Assembly: GCF_018847375.1 (NCBI RefSeq)
Contig: NZ_CP072036.1
Span: 2,108,001-2,172,000 of the forward strand
DNA: 64,000 nucleotides
From: Akkermansia massiliensis
Lineage (GTDB): Bacteria; Verrucomicrobiota; Verrucomicrobiia; Verrucomicrobiales; Akkermansiaceae
Reading direction: 5' to 3'
This document shows, piece after piece, positions 16,045 through 24,302 of this stretch; position 1 is the stretch's first letter; each line of letters begins with the position of its first letter. A program made the position numbers and the translations under genes. The notes under the pieces are model-generated. The model worked only from the letters and a program-made list of their open reading frames with translations. It was not told the origin of the DNA and did not search any database.

Positions 16045-17703
16045 TTAAGTATACTTCAGCACTTCTTCAATGGTGGTATTGCCGTCGTAAATGTTTCTCA
16101 GGCCGTCTTCACGCAGGGTGGACATGCCCATTTCAATGGCCTTCTGCTTCAGCACCACGGAGGGCGCGCGGTCCGTAATCATGTCCCGCAGGGTATCGTT
16201 GATATCCAGAAGCTCGTAGATCCCCTTGCGGCCCTTGTAGCCGGAGTTGGAGCATTTGTCGCAACCGCGGCCCGTGAAGAAATGCTTGTCTCCCAGTTCA
16301 TAGGGAGACACGCCAAGCTGGGAGAGGATGGTGGAGGAGGGTTCATACGGCGTGCGGCAGTCCGGGCAGATGGTGCGCACCAGGCGCTGGGCCAGCACCC
16401 CTTCCAGGGAGGCTGCCACCAGGAAAGGTTCGCAGCCCATGTCCACCAGTCGCGTAATGGCGCCGGCGGAGTCGTTCGTGTGCAGGGTGGAGAGCACCAG
16501 GTGGCCCGTCAGGGATGCCTGGATGGCGATCTGGGCGGTCGCCATGTCTCGCATTTCCCCCACCAGAATGCGGTCCGGGTCCTGTCGCAGGAAGGCGCGG
16601 AGCACCATCGGGAAATCCAGGCCAATAGCTTCATTGATCGGGATCTGGATAATGCCGTCGATGTCGTATTCCACGGGGTCCTCCGCCGTCAGCACCTTGG
16701 AATCAATGGTATTGATTTCCCGCAGGGCGGCATACAGCGTGGTGGTCTTGCCGGCGCCGGTGGGACCGGTGACGATGAAAATGCCGTTGGGTTTGTGGAC
16801 CGTATCCAGAATATATTCATGAATATGCGGGGGGAGCCCCAGGTTGTCCAGGTTCAGGTTGACGGAAGAGCGGTCCAGCACGCGGAGCACCACGGATTCA
16901 CCGTACTGGGTGGGCAGGGAGGAAACACGCATGTCCACCGCCCGGTTCCCTATCTGCTTGACGATTCGGCCGTCCTGCGGAACGCGGCGTTCCGCGATGT
17001 TCATGTTCGCCATGACCTTGACGCGGGAAATAACCGGGACGGACAGGTGAACGGGCGGCGGCTGCATTTCATAAAGGGAGCCGTCCACGCGGTAGCGGAT
17101 TTTGAATTCCTTTTCAAAGGGTTCAAAGTGAATGTCGGATGCTTTTTCCTTAATGGCCTGCGTGATGACCAGGTCCACAAAGCGAATGACGGGCGCGGCG
17201 GCGGAATCTTCCGTTTCATTGTTGACCTGCATGTTGTTGAGCTCCTGCATCAGGTCCGTCATGGCGGCGGATTCCCCGCCGTACAGTTCGTTGATGCGTT
17301 CGGAAATCTGGTAATCCGGAGCGATGAGGACGTGGATGTCTTGGCCGAGGGCGAAGCGCAGGTCCTCCACCGTCTGCGGATTCAGGGGGTCCACCAGGCA
17401 GACGTACAGGCCTTCCGGGCCGTGCCGCACGGGCAGGGCGCCGTGCAGGCGCACGAGCGTGGCCGGCATCATGTTCTGCACGTTCGGGTCCGGCTGGAAG
17501 TTGTCCAGCGTAATGAATTCCGTCCCCAGGTCGCTGGCGATCATCTGCCAGATATCGTCCTTGCTGCCGATGATGCCGAAGTCTGCCAGCACTTCCGGCA
17601 GCTCCTTGCCGGAGACGGTCATTTCCTCCTTGATGTCCTTCGCCAGGGATTTGTCGATCATTCCCCGGCCGATAAAAAGTTCCAGTGTAAGATTGGTGTC
17701 CAT
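16045..17703 (-). CDS. GspE/PilB-type assembly ATPase, second copy
   Basis: The 552-residue protein has an N-terminal GspE-N/MshE-like domain (residues 1-145) and a C-terminal ATPase core. Visible motifs: Walker A GPTGAGKT (313-320), Asp box and Walker B (ILVGEMRD), His box (STLHTNDS), and a zinc site with CPDC and CDKC. It powers extension of the pilus or pseudopilus. It follows another ATPase of the same type by 28 bases; no PilT-type retraction ATPase is in the window. Confidence 0.9.
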   Translation of the reverse strand: MDTNLTLELFIGRGMIDKSLAKDIKEEMTVSGKELPEVLADFGIIGSKDDIWQMIASDLGTEFITLDNFQPDPNVQNMMPATLVRLHGALPVRHGPEGLYVCLVDPLNPQTVEDLRFALGQDIHVLIAPDYQISERINELYGGESAAMTDLMQELNNMQVNNETEDSAAAPVIRFVDLVITQAIKEKASDIHFEPFEKEFKIRYRVDGSLYEMQPPPVHLSVPVISRVKVMANMNIAERRVPQDGRIVKQIGNRAVDMRVSSLPTQYGESVVLRVLDRSSVNLNLDNLGLPPHIHEYILDTVHKPNGIFIVTGPTGAGKTTTLYAALREINTIDSKVLTAEDPVEYDIDGIIQIPINEAIGLDFPMVLRAFLRQDPDRILVGEMRDMATAQIAIQASLTGHLVLSTLHTNDSAGAITRLVDMGCEPFLVAASLEGVLAQRLVRTICPDCRTPYEPSSTILSQLGVSPYELGDKHFFTGRGCDKCSNSGYKGRKGIYELLDINDTLRDMITDRAPSVVLKQKAIEMGMSTLREDGLRNIYDGNTTIEEVLKYT

Positions 17704-17731
17704 AATAATCAGAATGAATTGCGGGGGAAAA

Positions 17732-19378
17732 TCAGTTGGCGTCTCCCATGGTGACGTTCAGCACTTCTTCCGGAGAGGTGAGGCCGGCCAGCACCTTGCG
17801 CACGCCGTCCTCTCTCAGGGTTCTCATGCCCAGTTCCCGGGCGCGCTGGCGCAGCTGGGGGGAGGTCAGGTTCTCGTTGATCATGCGTCGCACTTCGTCG
17901 TCGATCTCGAAAATTTCAAACAGGCCCATCCGGCCCTTGAACCCGCCGCCGCGGCAGAAGTCGCAGCCGTGGGGGGCCTTGATCTGGCCCGGAGTGAGAC
18001 GGGACATGTCAATGTTCAGCGTATGCGCCTGCTTTTCCGTCAGCACGCCGTCCACCTTGCAGCGGTCGCACAGCTTGCGGACAAGACGCTGGGCCATGAT
18101 GGCCCGGACAGAAGAGGCGATCAGGAAGCGTTTGATGCCGATGTCCGCCAGACGGGCCACGGCGCTGGGGGCGTCATTGGTGTGGAGGGTGGAAAATACC
18201 AGGTGACCCGTCAGGGAGGCGTTGATGGCGATGCTGGCCGTCTCCATGTCTCGAATTTCCCCGATCATGATGATGTTGGGGGCCTGGCGGAGCATGGCGC
18301 GCAGGGCGGCGGCAAAGGTCATGCCGATGTCCGCCTTTACCATCACCTGGTTGATGCCGGAAAGTTCGTATTCCACGGGGTCTTCCACCGTGATGATCTT
18401 TTTATCCGGGCGGTTGATGTGGTTCAAGCACGCGTAAAGGGTGGTGGTCTTACCGGAACCGGTGGGGCCCGTTACCAGGATGATGCCGTCCGGAAGAGTG
18501 ATGAGGCGGTCGAACACGGCTTCGTCATCCGAGAAGAACCCGAGCTGGGGGAGGCCCAGCACCAGGGCTGACTTGTCCAGAATACGCATGACGATGCTTT
18601 CCCCATGGTTGCTGGGCACGGAAGACACGCGGAGGTCAATCTGCTTGCCGCCGATGTTCATCTGGATTCGGCCGTCCTGGGGCATGCGCTTTTCCGCGAT
18701 GCTCATGGTGGTGCTCATCACTTTGAGGCGCGCGATGATGGGGCTGAGCAGCTTCTTGGGATGAGTGGCCACCTCCACCAGCTTGCCGTCCACGCGGTAG
18801 CGGATGCGGAGCCGGTTTTCCATGGGCTCAATGTGAATGTCGGACGCCCGCATCTTGAAGGCGTCCGTCAGCATCTGCTGCACCAGGCGGATGATGGGCG
18901 CGTCTCCGTCGTCCCCATCCAGGCCGGCGGCGTCTGCCGGAACGGTCAGGTCACGGTAAAATTCTTTCAGGCGGCTTTCCACCGCGCTGTGGGTGGCGAC
19001 GCTGAAAATCACGTCGCGTCCCATCAGTTGGGGCAGGCTGTCCATGGTTTCCAGATTCAGCGGGTCGTCAATGGCGATGTTGACGGAAAAGCCGTCGTCG
19101 GAAATGGGGATGGCCCGGAAGCGCCTGGCGAGCTCCGGCGTGATGAGTTCGCGCACCTCCTGGGGAATGTGCATGGAGCCCAGGTCCACGACGGGCAGCA
19201 GGGATGTGGAAGCCGCCACTTGCGCGATGACGTCTTCTGTAAGATAATTGGCCTGGATCAGGAAATCGACCAGGTCCTGGGTGGGAGATTTTTGACTGCG
19301 CGCGTATTGAAGAATCTCTTCATTCAGATAGCCGGCCTGCGTAAGAAGTTCGATGAGATATGATTCGTTGGAGTACAC
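17732..19378 (-). CDS. GspE/PilB-type assembly ATPase, first copy
   Basis: The 548-residue protein has the same layout as its neighbour: N-terminal GspE-N domain, Walker A GPTGSGKT (304-311), IMIGEIRDMET, STLHTNDA, and a zinc site (CDRC and CDFC). The two copies are clearly related but well diverged in the N-terminal 150 residues, which contact the platform protein. It is the first gene of a leftward unit of two ATPases, platform and pseudopilin. TTGACT on the minus strand near 19459 may be its -35 box, without a convincing -10. Confidence 0.9.
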   Translation of the reverse strand: MYSNESYLIELLTQAGYLNEEILQYARSQKSPTQDLVDFLIQANYLTEDVIAQVAASTSLLPVVDLGSMHIPQEVRELITPELARRFRAIPISDDGFSVNIAIDDPLNLETMDSLPQLMGRDVIFSVATHSAVESRLKEFYRDLTVPADAAGLDGDDGDAPIIRLVQQMLTDAFKMRASDIHIEPMENRLRIRYRVDGKLVEVATHPKKLLSPIIARLKVMSTTMSIAEKRMPQDGRIQMNIGGKQIDLRVSSVPSNHGESIVMRILDKSALVLGLPQLGFFSDDEAVFDRLITLPDGIILVTGPTGSGKTTTLYACLNHINRPDKKIITVEDPVEYELSGINQVMVKADIGMTFAAALRAMLRQAPNIIMIGEIRDMETASIAINASLTGHLVFSTLHTNDAPSAVARLADIGIKRFLIASSVRAIMAQRLVRKLCDRCKVDGVLTEKQAHTLNIDMSRLTPGQIKAPHGCDFCRGGGFKGRMGLFEIFEIDDEVRRMINENLTSPQLRQRARELGMRTLREDGVRKVLAGLTSPEEVLNVTMGDAN

Positions 19379-19589
19379 GTCGATCTCTGGAGTCTATGGT
19401 TGGAAGTCTGCCGAAACGGGACGGCAGGATACTCCCCTATTTCTGACAGGTTCGAGGCGTAAAGTCAACTTAGCTTCCCTCAAAAGGGCATTTTTTTTCA
19501 GGTGCGGAGGGGGAAGGGGAAGACGGCCTTCCTCCCATGCCGCTTGCCGGGCCTGCGGAATCTCCCGGAGGGCGGGATTTTTCCCGCTC

Positions 19590-20600
19590 TCAGGAGCGCC
19601 GGCGGGGAAGGGTGGAAAGCAGGTCTTCCAGCTCCGCCATGCTGGAGACGCGAGCTAGGCGGGAGCGCATTTCCTTGGCTCCCGGAAACCCCTTCGTGTA
19701 AGCCAGAATGCGGGACCTCATGTGGCGCATGGTGTGGAGTTCGTCCCCGTAATGGCGGGACTCCAGGGCCATCCGGGCATGACGCAGGATCAGGTCCGTC
19801 TTTTCCTGCGGATCCCTGGCCGGAGGCATGGCTCCGTGCAGCAGATAATATTTGGCGTCTCCGAAAATCCATGGATTCTCCATGGCCGCCCGGCCGATCA
19901 TGACGCCGCTGACGGCTGTGTTTTCCTTCACGTACGCTACCGCCTGCGGGGTGGAAATATCCCCGTTCCCGATGACCGGCACGGACATGGTCCGTGCGCA
20001 TTCGTCAATGATGTCCCAGTTGGCCGTGCCGGAATACTGCTGGGAACGGGTACGCCCGTGAATGGTAATCATGGAAATTCCCTCATCCTCCAGCAGGCGG
20101 CACGCGTCCATGGCGCACAGGCTCTGGAAATCCCAGCCAATGCGTATTTTGGCCGTGACGGGGATGCGGTCGCCCACGGCTTTCACCACGCCTCCGGCCA
20201 CGGAGGCCAGCAGGGGAAGGTCTTTCAGCAGGGAGGACCCTCCATTTTTGCCCACCACTTTGGGGACCGGACAGCCGAAGTTGATATCGATGAAATCCGG
20301 TTTCTCATGGTCCAGGATTATTCTGGCGGCCTCTCCCATGTGGTTCCCGTCCGCGCCGAAAAGCTGAATGCCTATGGGGCGGTGCGCGTCTTCTATCTTC
20401 GTGTACCTCCGGTTTCTCTCCCATGCCTGGAGAATGCCTTCCGCAGAGACGAACTCCGTCACCATGACGTCAACCCCCAGTTCCTTGCAGATGGTGCGGA
20501 AAATGGGGTCCGTTACTCCGGCCATCGGAGCCAGGAACAACGGGAAATCCGTTTTGATAAACGGCAGGGAAGCGGAAGCTGGGCGGTTGGAAAAAGTCAT
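19590..20600 (-). CDS. dusB: tRNA-dihydrouridine synthase (DusB-like)
   Basis: This flavoenzyme reduces uridines in the tRNA D-loop using NADPH. The 336-residue TIM-barrel protein begins LFLAPMAGVTDPIFR, carries the catalytic Cys in INFGCPVPKVVGKNGGSSLL (Cys110), the TAKIRIGWD strand, ITIHGRTRSQQYSG, and the FMN phosphate site VIGNGDI and GVMIGRAAMENPW. It is a single gene on its strand; the next leftward unit starts 211 bases away. Confidence 0.92.
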   Translation of the reverse strand: MTFSNRPASASLPFIKTDFPLFLAPMAGVTDPIFRTICKELGVDVMVTEFVSAEGILQAWERNRRYTKIEDAHRPIGIQLFGADGNHMGEAARIILDHEKPDFIDINFGCPVPKVVGKNGGSSLLKDLPLLASVAGGVVKAVGDRIPVTAKIRIGWDFQSLCAMDACRLLEDEGISMITIHGRTRSQQYSGTANWDIIDECARTMSVPVIGNGDISTPQAVAYVKENTAVSGVMIGRAAMENPWIFGDAKYYLLHGAMPPARDPQEKTDLILRHARMALESRHYGDELHTMRHMRSRILAYTKGFPGAKEMRSRLARVSSMAELEDLLSTLPRRRS

Positions 20601-20689
20601 GATTCCTTAGAATGAGGCTAACATGGGCCCATCTCCCGTTCAAGCGTCTTGCCCGTCCTGATGAAGAAAGCGGGGTGGGGAAAATGCAG

Positions 20690-20788
20690 GCGGCGTGCAA
20701 ATGCGGCCCTCTTTTGAAAAAGCCTTTATGGAACGCCGCAGGCTTCTGCGGCATCTGAGAGAATATGCGGTCATGGGCCGCAATTTTT
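20690..20788 (+). ncRNA. Possible small structured RNA with terminator
   Basis: In rightward sense GCGGCGT (20690-20696) can pair with ACGCCGC (20733-20739), or CCGCAG (20736-20741) can pair with CTGCGG (20746-20751) over a GCTT loop. These two are mutually exclusive. A 7-bp hairpin at 20766-20782 followed by ATTTTT makes a terminator. No clear promoter was seen, so this may instead be untranslated sequence. Confidence 0.25.
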
Positions 20789-20928
20789 GATATTGGTTCG
20801 CTGGCGCTCAGTTTTTCCGGTTGCCGCAAAGGCTTGTGAAGCCCCTGACGGTTTTCAGGCCAGGGCGTGTGCCGGACTGGATACGTACATGTCCTGGAAG
20901 GGCGGCGTTGACGCATGCCGTCAATGAA

Positions 20929-20958
20929 AAACGGCTTCACCTGGGAGTGAAGCCGTTT
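20929..20958 (-). terminator. Terminator of the YlbF-family gene
   Basis: A perfect 12-bp stem (20929-20940 with 20947-20958) closes a 6-base loop. On the minus strand the stem runs into TTTTTC. Confidence 0.8.
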
Positions 20959-20983
20959 GACGAAAGGTTGAAAGATCGCTTTT

Positions 20984-21499
20984 TTAGTGGTTGCCGCAGC
21001 CGCAGCCCCCGTCCTTGTGATCGTGGTCGTGGTCGCAATTGCCGTCGCAATCGCAGCTTTCCTTGTCGCAGCTGCCGCCACAGGAGCAGGAAGTCTGGGC
21101 GCTCATGGCGCGCTGCCGGGCTTCCTCGATTTCTTCCGGAGTGGGCGCACGGCCAAGGTCGATGGACATGCCCAGATAATGATTGATGGTGTTCAGGAGT
21201 TCATCGATGGTCTGGCGGGCTTCCAGGAAGCCGCGGGCGGCATCGTTCTTGACCACGTTTTCACGCAGGGTATCGAACTTGGAGATTTCCTCTTCCGTGG
21301 GGGGCATGCCGGCCAGGTGCTTGTTGCGCAGTTCTTCTCCGTAGGCGTTTACTTCTTCAAAAAGCTTGGTTGCCTCCGGATTCTGGAAAAAGAGGCCGAT
21401 TTTTGCCTTGGAGGCCACAACCTGGTCTTCCTTGGCAAGCAGGTTGCAAAGGGCTTCCGTGGCGGCGCGCAGGTTGTCATTGAGAACGGGGGTATTCAT
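20984..21499 (-). CDS. YlbF/YmcA-family protein with Cys/His-rich metal-binding tail
   Basis: Residues 1-115 match the helical YlbF/YmcA (DUF964) pattern: AKIGLFFQNPEATKLFEEVN, DAARGFLEARQTIDELLNTINHYL. In Bacillus, members act with YaaT on RNA processing and development. Here a linker (115-135) leads to a tail with eight Cys and four His between 138 and 171: C138, C140, C144, C149, C151, C155, H157, H159, H161, C166, C168, H171. This tail is likely to bind metal (zinc, iron or copper) but has no named family. The start at 21499 has a complete N-terminal helix. A strong terminator follows the stop. Confidence 0.78.
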   Translation of the reverse strand: MNTPVLNDNLRAATEALCNLLAKEDQVVASKAKIGLFFQNPEATKLFEEVNAYGEELRNKHLAGMPPTEEEISKFDTLRENVVKNDAARGFLEARQTIDELLNTINHYLGMSIDLGRAPTPEEIEEARQRAMSAQTSCSCGGSCDKESCDCDGNCDHDHDHKDGGCGCGNH

Positions 21500-21580
21500 A
21501 TAAGGTTCATTTAATCATGCCTTTCCGGACAGGGCAACCCGGTTGCGAGGCATGGCGTACATTTCCGTGTCACGGCCTGT

Positions 21581-21770
21581 TGCGGATTACAAATCCGAAG
21601 TCAATACTACTTTTTCATATCAAATGCATTTCTCCAACTCTACCCATTATTTCCCCGGATATTCTTAACAAGAAGAATATTTGTTAGAAATTGTCATATA
21701 TGCTTGAATATGATGAATATTCTTCTTACATTCGCATTGTTGCCTATCTAGTTCGGATTTGTAATCCGCA
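21581..21770. mobile_element. 190-bp REPIN/MITE-like element with palindromic inverted ends
   Basis: TGCGGATTACAAATCCGAA at 21581-21599 recurs as its exact reverse complement at 21752-21770. Each 19-base end is itself a palindrome of the form CGGATT-N3-AATCCG. The interior is AT-rich, unlike the flanks, and contains its own inverted repeat (ATATTCTT with AAGAATAT near 21660). There is no coding capacity. Paired inverted REP palindromes mobilised by RAYT (Y1) transposases have this structure; no RAYT gene is in the window. The right end lies 26 bases upstream of the next start codon. Confidence 0.65.
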
Positions 21771-21796
21771 CAATCCCACTTGTTGCTACCCAACCT

Positions 21797-23299
21797 ATGA
21801 CAGGGAAAAATGATTCCATGGCTATGCTGGGGTGGAAAATCCCGCTGACGCTTCTTATCTGGTCCGTTATCGTGATTGGAGCGTGTTCGGATACCTCTCC
21901 CTTGTACTCCTTTTATCCATCTCCGGACCCTTCCATTTTTTTCATGTTCGGGCGGGGGCTGCTTCACGGGCTTCTCCCCTATGTGGAAATGGCGGACAGC
22001 AAGGGGCCCCTGCTGGTTTGGATTTATTATGCCGCCGCGTGGATTGACGGGCATTCATTTGCCGGAATATTCCTCATTCAGTGCGTAACCCTTTTTACGA
22101 CGCTTCTGCTGGCTTGCGGGACGGCGCGTTTTTATCTGTCACAACGCGGCAGCCTGCTGGCTTCCATGCTGTTGTGCCTGTTTCTGTTTGATTCGTTTCC
22201 CTTCCAGCGCGGGGGAGGGGTGGAGGAATTGTGCTGGCCGGGGATGGCGGCCGTGGTTTACGGGCTGGTCCGGTATTTCCGGATGCGGGACAGGCGCAGC
22301 CTGCTGTTTCTGTTCGGCACGGCCGGGGTATTTGCCGGGGCAGCCTCCATGATGAAGTTCTCCATAGCCTTTCCCGTGTGCGCTTTAGGCGGGGTTCTGT
22401 GCCTGTGGCTGTGGTGGAACGGGCGGAGAAAAGAAGCGGCGGTGGCTTTAGGGGTGGCGCTAGCCGGCTTCCTGGCCGTGGTTGTCCCCTGTTCGGCCTG
22501 GCTGGTATCCAACGGTGTTTGGAAAGAAGCGATGAATGAGTACCTGTTGTGCTCCGTGCGTTATGGAACGGTGTCCCAGGATACCACATGGTGGGCCAGG
22601 CTGCTCAGGCCGGCTCCGGTCCGCTGCCTGTCCGACGTACTGATGTGGGTGGCCGTCATCTGGGCTCTGGCGATAGCGGGCTGGCGTCAATTAAAAACGC
22701 AAAAGGCGCTCCTCTTTACGGCCCTGCTGTATATCTTCTTCAAGGTGGAGATGTTCAGCGTGTACAACTACTATTACAATTCCATCCTTTCACCCATGAT
22801 GATCTGGGTGACTATCTTCTTTGTGGCCCGGGCGGAACGGCGCTTTTCCCTGTGCATGCCGCGGATGGCGGCCGCAACGCTGGCAATCGCCTGCCTCACG
22901 GGGGCCGGAGTGGCTGCCGGGCTGACGGGCGCCGTCCGGAAAGGAGACTTTGTCTGGAATGGCAGGGAGTTTTATTCCCCCGCCGTCCGGGAACGGCTGG
23001 CCTCTTTTTCCGAAGCCTCCGTCCTGTATCTGGGCTGGCTGGACAGGGGCTTCGGCATTACCTGGGACTGGAAGCCGTGCGGAAGATACTGGTTCCTTCA
23101 AAACTTCCCGTCGGAGGAAATGGTCAGGGAGCAGTATGATTACATTGAGCAGGGCATACCGGACATCATCCACACCAGTTCACGGGATGATGATTCTTTT
23201 CTGCGGCAGCACGGCTATAAGCCTTTGATGCCGGAGCTGGACGGGGGATTCTGGTGCCGGGTGTCACAGGGGGACGGCGAGCCTTCCCCCGAAGAATAA
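21797..23299 (+). CDS. Multi-pass membrane glycosyltransferase (GT39/ArnT-like fold)
   Basis: The 500-residue protein has about 10 hydrophobic segments. The first extracytoplasmic loop reads PDPSIFFMFGRGLLHGLLPY followed by VEMADSKGPL: the D-P-D-P and D-x-KGP pattern common in GT-C glycosyltransferases that use polyprenyl-phosphate sugars. A soluble C-terminal part of about 110 residues follows. Substrate unknown. The start may be 21797 or the in-frame ATG at 21818. A miniature element lies directly upstream and may affect its promoter. Confidence 0.72.
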   Translation: MTGKNDSMAMLGWKIPLTLLIWSVIVIGACSDTSPLYSFYPSPDPSIFFMFGRGLLHGLLPYVEMADSKGPLLVWIYYAAAWIDGHSFAGIFLIQCVTLFTTLLLACGTARFYLSQRGSLLASMLLCLFLFDSFPFQRGGGVEELCWPGMAAVVYGLVRYFRMRDRRSLLFLFGTAGVFAGAASMMKFSIAFPVCALGGVLCLWLWWNGRRKEAAVALGVALAGFLAVVVPCSAWLVSNGVWKEAMNEYLLCSVRYGTVSQDTTWWARLLRPAPVRCLSDVLMWVAVIWALAIAGWRQLKTQKALLFTALLYIFFKVEMFSVYNYYYNSILSPMMIWVTIFFVARAERRFSLCMPRMAAATLAIACLTGAGVAAGLTGAVRKGDFVWNGREFYSPAVRERLASFSEASVLYLGWLDRGFGITWDWKPCGRYWFLQNFPSEEMVREQYDYIEQGIPDIIHTSSRDDDSFLRQHGYKPLMPELDGGFWCRVSQGDGEPSPEE

Positions 23300-23329
23300 A
23301 AGGACCGCTCTGTGAATGAGGAGCTCCTT
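23295..23329. repeat. Decayed third copy of the aminotransferase-end terminator sequence
   Basis: From the stop codon of the membrane glycosyltransferase onward, the sequence AATAAAAGGACCGCTC followed by GTGAATGAGG matches the hairpin at 25421-25453, and less closely that at 31001-31030. The right arm has lost pairing. A short AATTCCTCAAGGCG near 23385 may be the remains of the adjoining gene end. Confidence 0.5.
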
Positions 23330-23456
23330 GTGGAATGGAAAATAACTTATTTCAGCGGCTCATGCTTTTGGTATTCCGATAGAAATTCCTCAAGGCGAAA
23401 AGTTTTTTTGCGGTATGAGAATCGGAAAGTCGTCGGGATCATGCGCAAGAGGCATC

Positions 23457-24284
23457 TTAATCCCTTCGTTTAGGCAAGCCCTTGTACAGGTAGGCGGCTT
23501 CCGGCGCCCTACCGACAGTCCTCTCCAGCAGAGCCGGAATATCCTTGTCTCCGTATCCGGCCAAATGCAGGTATTTTTTGACCTCCTGGGCCTTGGTCGG
23601 AAAGCATGCCATCAGTTCCCTAATGAATCCGCGTTCTCTTCTTTTGATAACGGCTCGAGCATGGTTGCTTCTTGCACTTATTGCACTTGTCTTGTTGAAC
23701 AGCTTCGTTTCCTGCTCGTCGGACATGTTGGAGGCGTAATCAATGAGCATGCAGGCGCAAATCTCCGTAGCGTCAAAAGCGTAATCCACCTGCCTGTGGA
23801 ATTGTTTAATTACCAGAGCAGTGGCGCTTAAATAAAACCGCAGGGCTTCTTCCTTGTTCGGGAGCTTGCTGTTTTTGTCCGTCAGCGCGATGAACGGGAT
23901 GGTGTTGGACATGAATTCTTTGACGGTGTGATCCACATCAGTATATTCGGAAACCCATTCGACATTGTTGTAATCATTGAGGTCAATGAACGGTGCCGTG
24001 GCAATCAGGTAGCACAGAAAAAGCCCGTCCGTCAGCTCCTGAGGCGTAACGCCCTTTTTCCGGTAGCGTCTGGCTTCTTTCCGCATTTTGTCGGCCCCCT
24101 GGTAGAACAGGATGACCTGGCCGCTGGCCAGCAGTTTCTTGAGCCGCAGGAGTTCCGGGTTCTGTTTGTTCAGATTCCTGATAGCGGAGGGGAGGGGGAG
24201 CCCGCCCTGCTCCGGAGAGGCTGCACAGGGAAAAGACAGCGAGAAAAAGACGAATAACAGAAGGAGTGGATAAGATTTATTCAT
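23457..24284 (-). CDS. Exported hypothetical protein
   Basis: The 275-residue product begins with a signal peptide (MNKSYPLLLLFVFFSLSFPCAA). No known domain was recognised. The mature protein is helical and charged, with a distinctive segment ASGQVILFYQGADKMRKEAR (about residues 53-72), a fragment of which survives in a pseudogene scrap at 25532-25665. It follows the gene at 24303-25292 by 18 bases and is likely co-transcribed with it. Lower GC and varied codon use suggest accessory DNA. Confidence 0.68.
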   Translation of the reverse strand: MNKSYPLLLLFVFFSLSFPCAASPEQGGLPLPSAIRNLNKQNPELLRLKKLLASGQVILFYQGADKMRKEARRYRKKGVTPQELTDGLFLCYLIATAPFIDLNDYNNVEWVSEYTDVDHTVKEFMSNTIPFIALTDKNSKLPNKEEALRFYLSATALVIKQFHRQVDYAFDATEICACMLIDYASNMSDEQETKLFNKTSAISARSNHARAVIKRRERGFIRELMACFPTKAQEVKKYLHLAGYGDKDIPALLERTVGRAPEAAYLYKGLPKRRD

Positions 24285-24302
24285 GATGCTGCAATCAGGA
24301 GG

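Larger units (their letters stand above)
20601..20983. other. Intergenic gap, 383 bp, rich in hairpins
   Basis: No ORF of interest is present. It holds a rightward set of hairpins ending in a T run (20690-20788, listed separately), a 17-base motif (20799-20815) repeated at 50938-50954, and the minus-strand terminator at 20929-20958. Confidence 0.5.

Noticed and set aside
15571..17754. 727-codon rightward frame over the pilus ATPase genes
   Set aside because: Low-complexity His/Gly/Gln-rich product mirrored from real genes on the other strand.
19441..19480. Promoter for the pilus operon based on TTGACT near 19459
   Set aside because: No acceptable -10 hexamer lies at 15-19 bases, so it is mentioned only as a possible -35.
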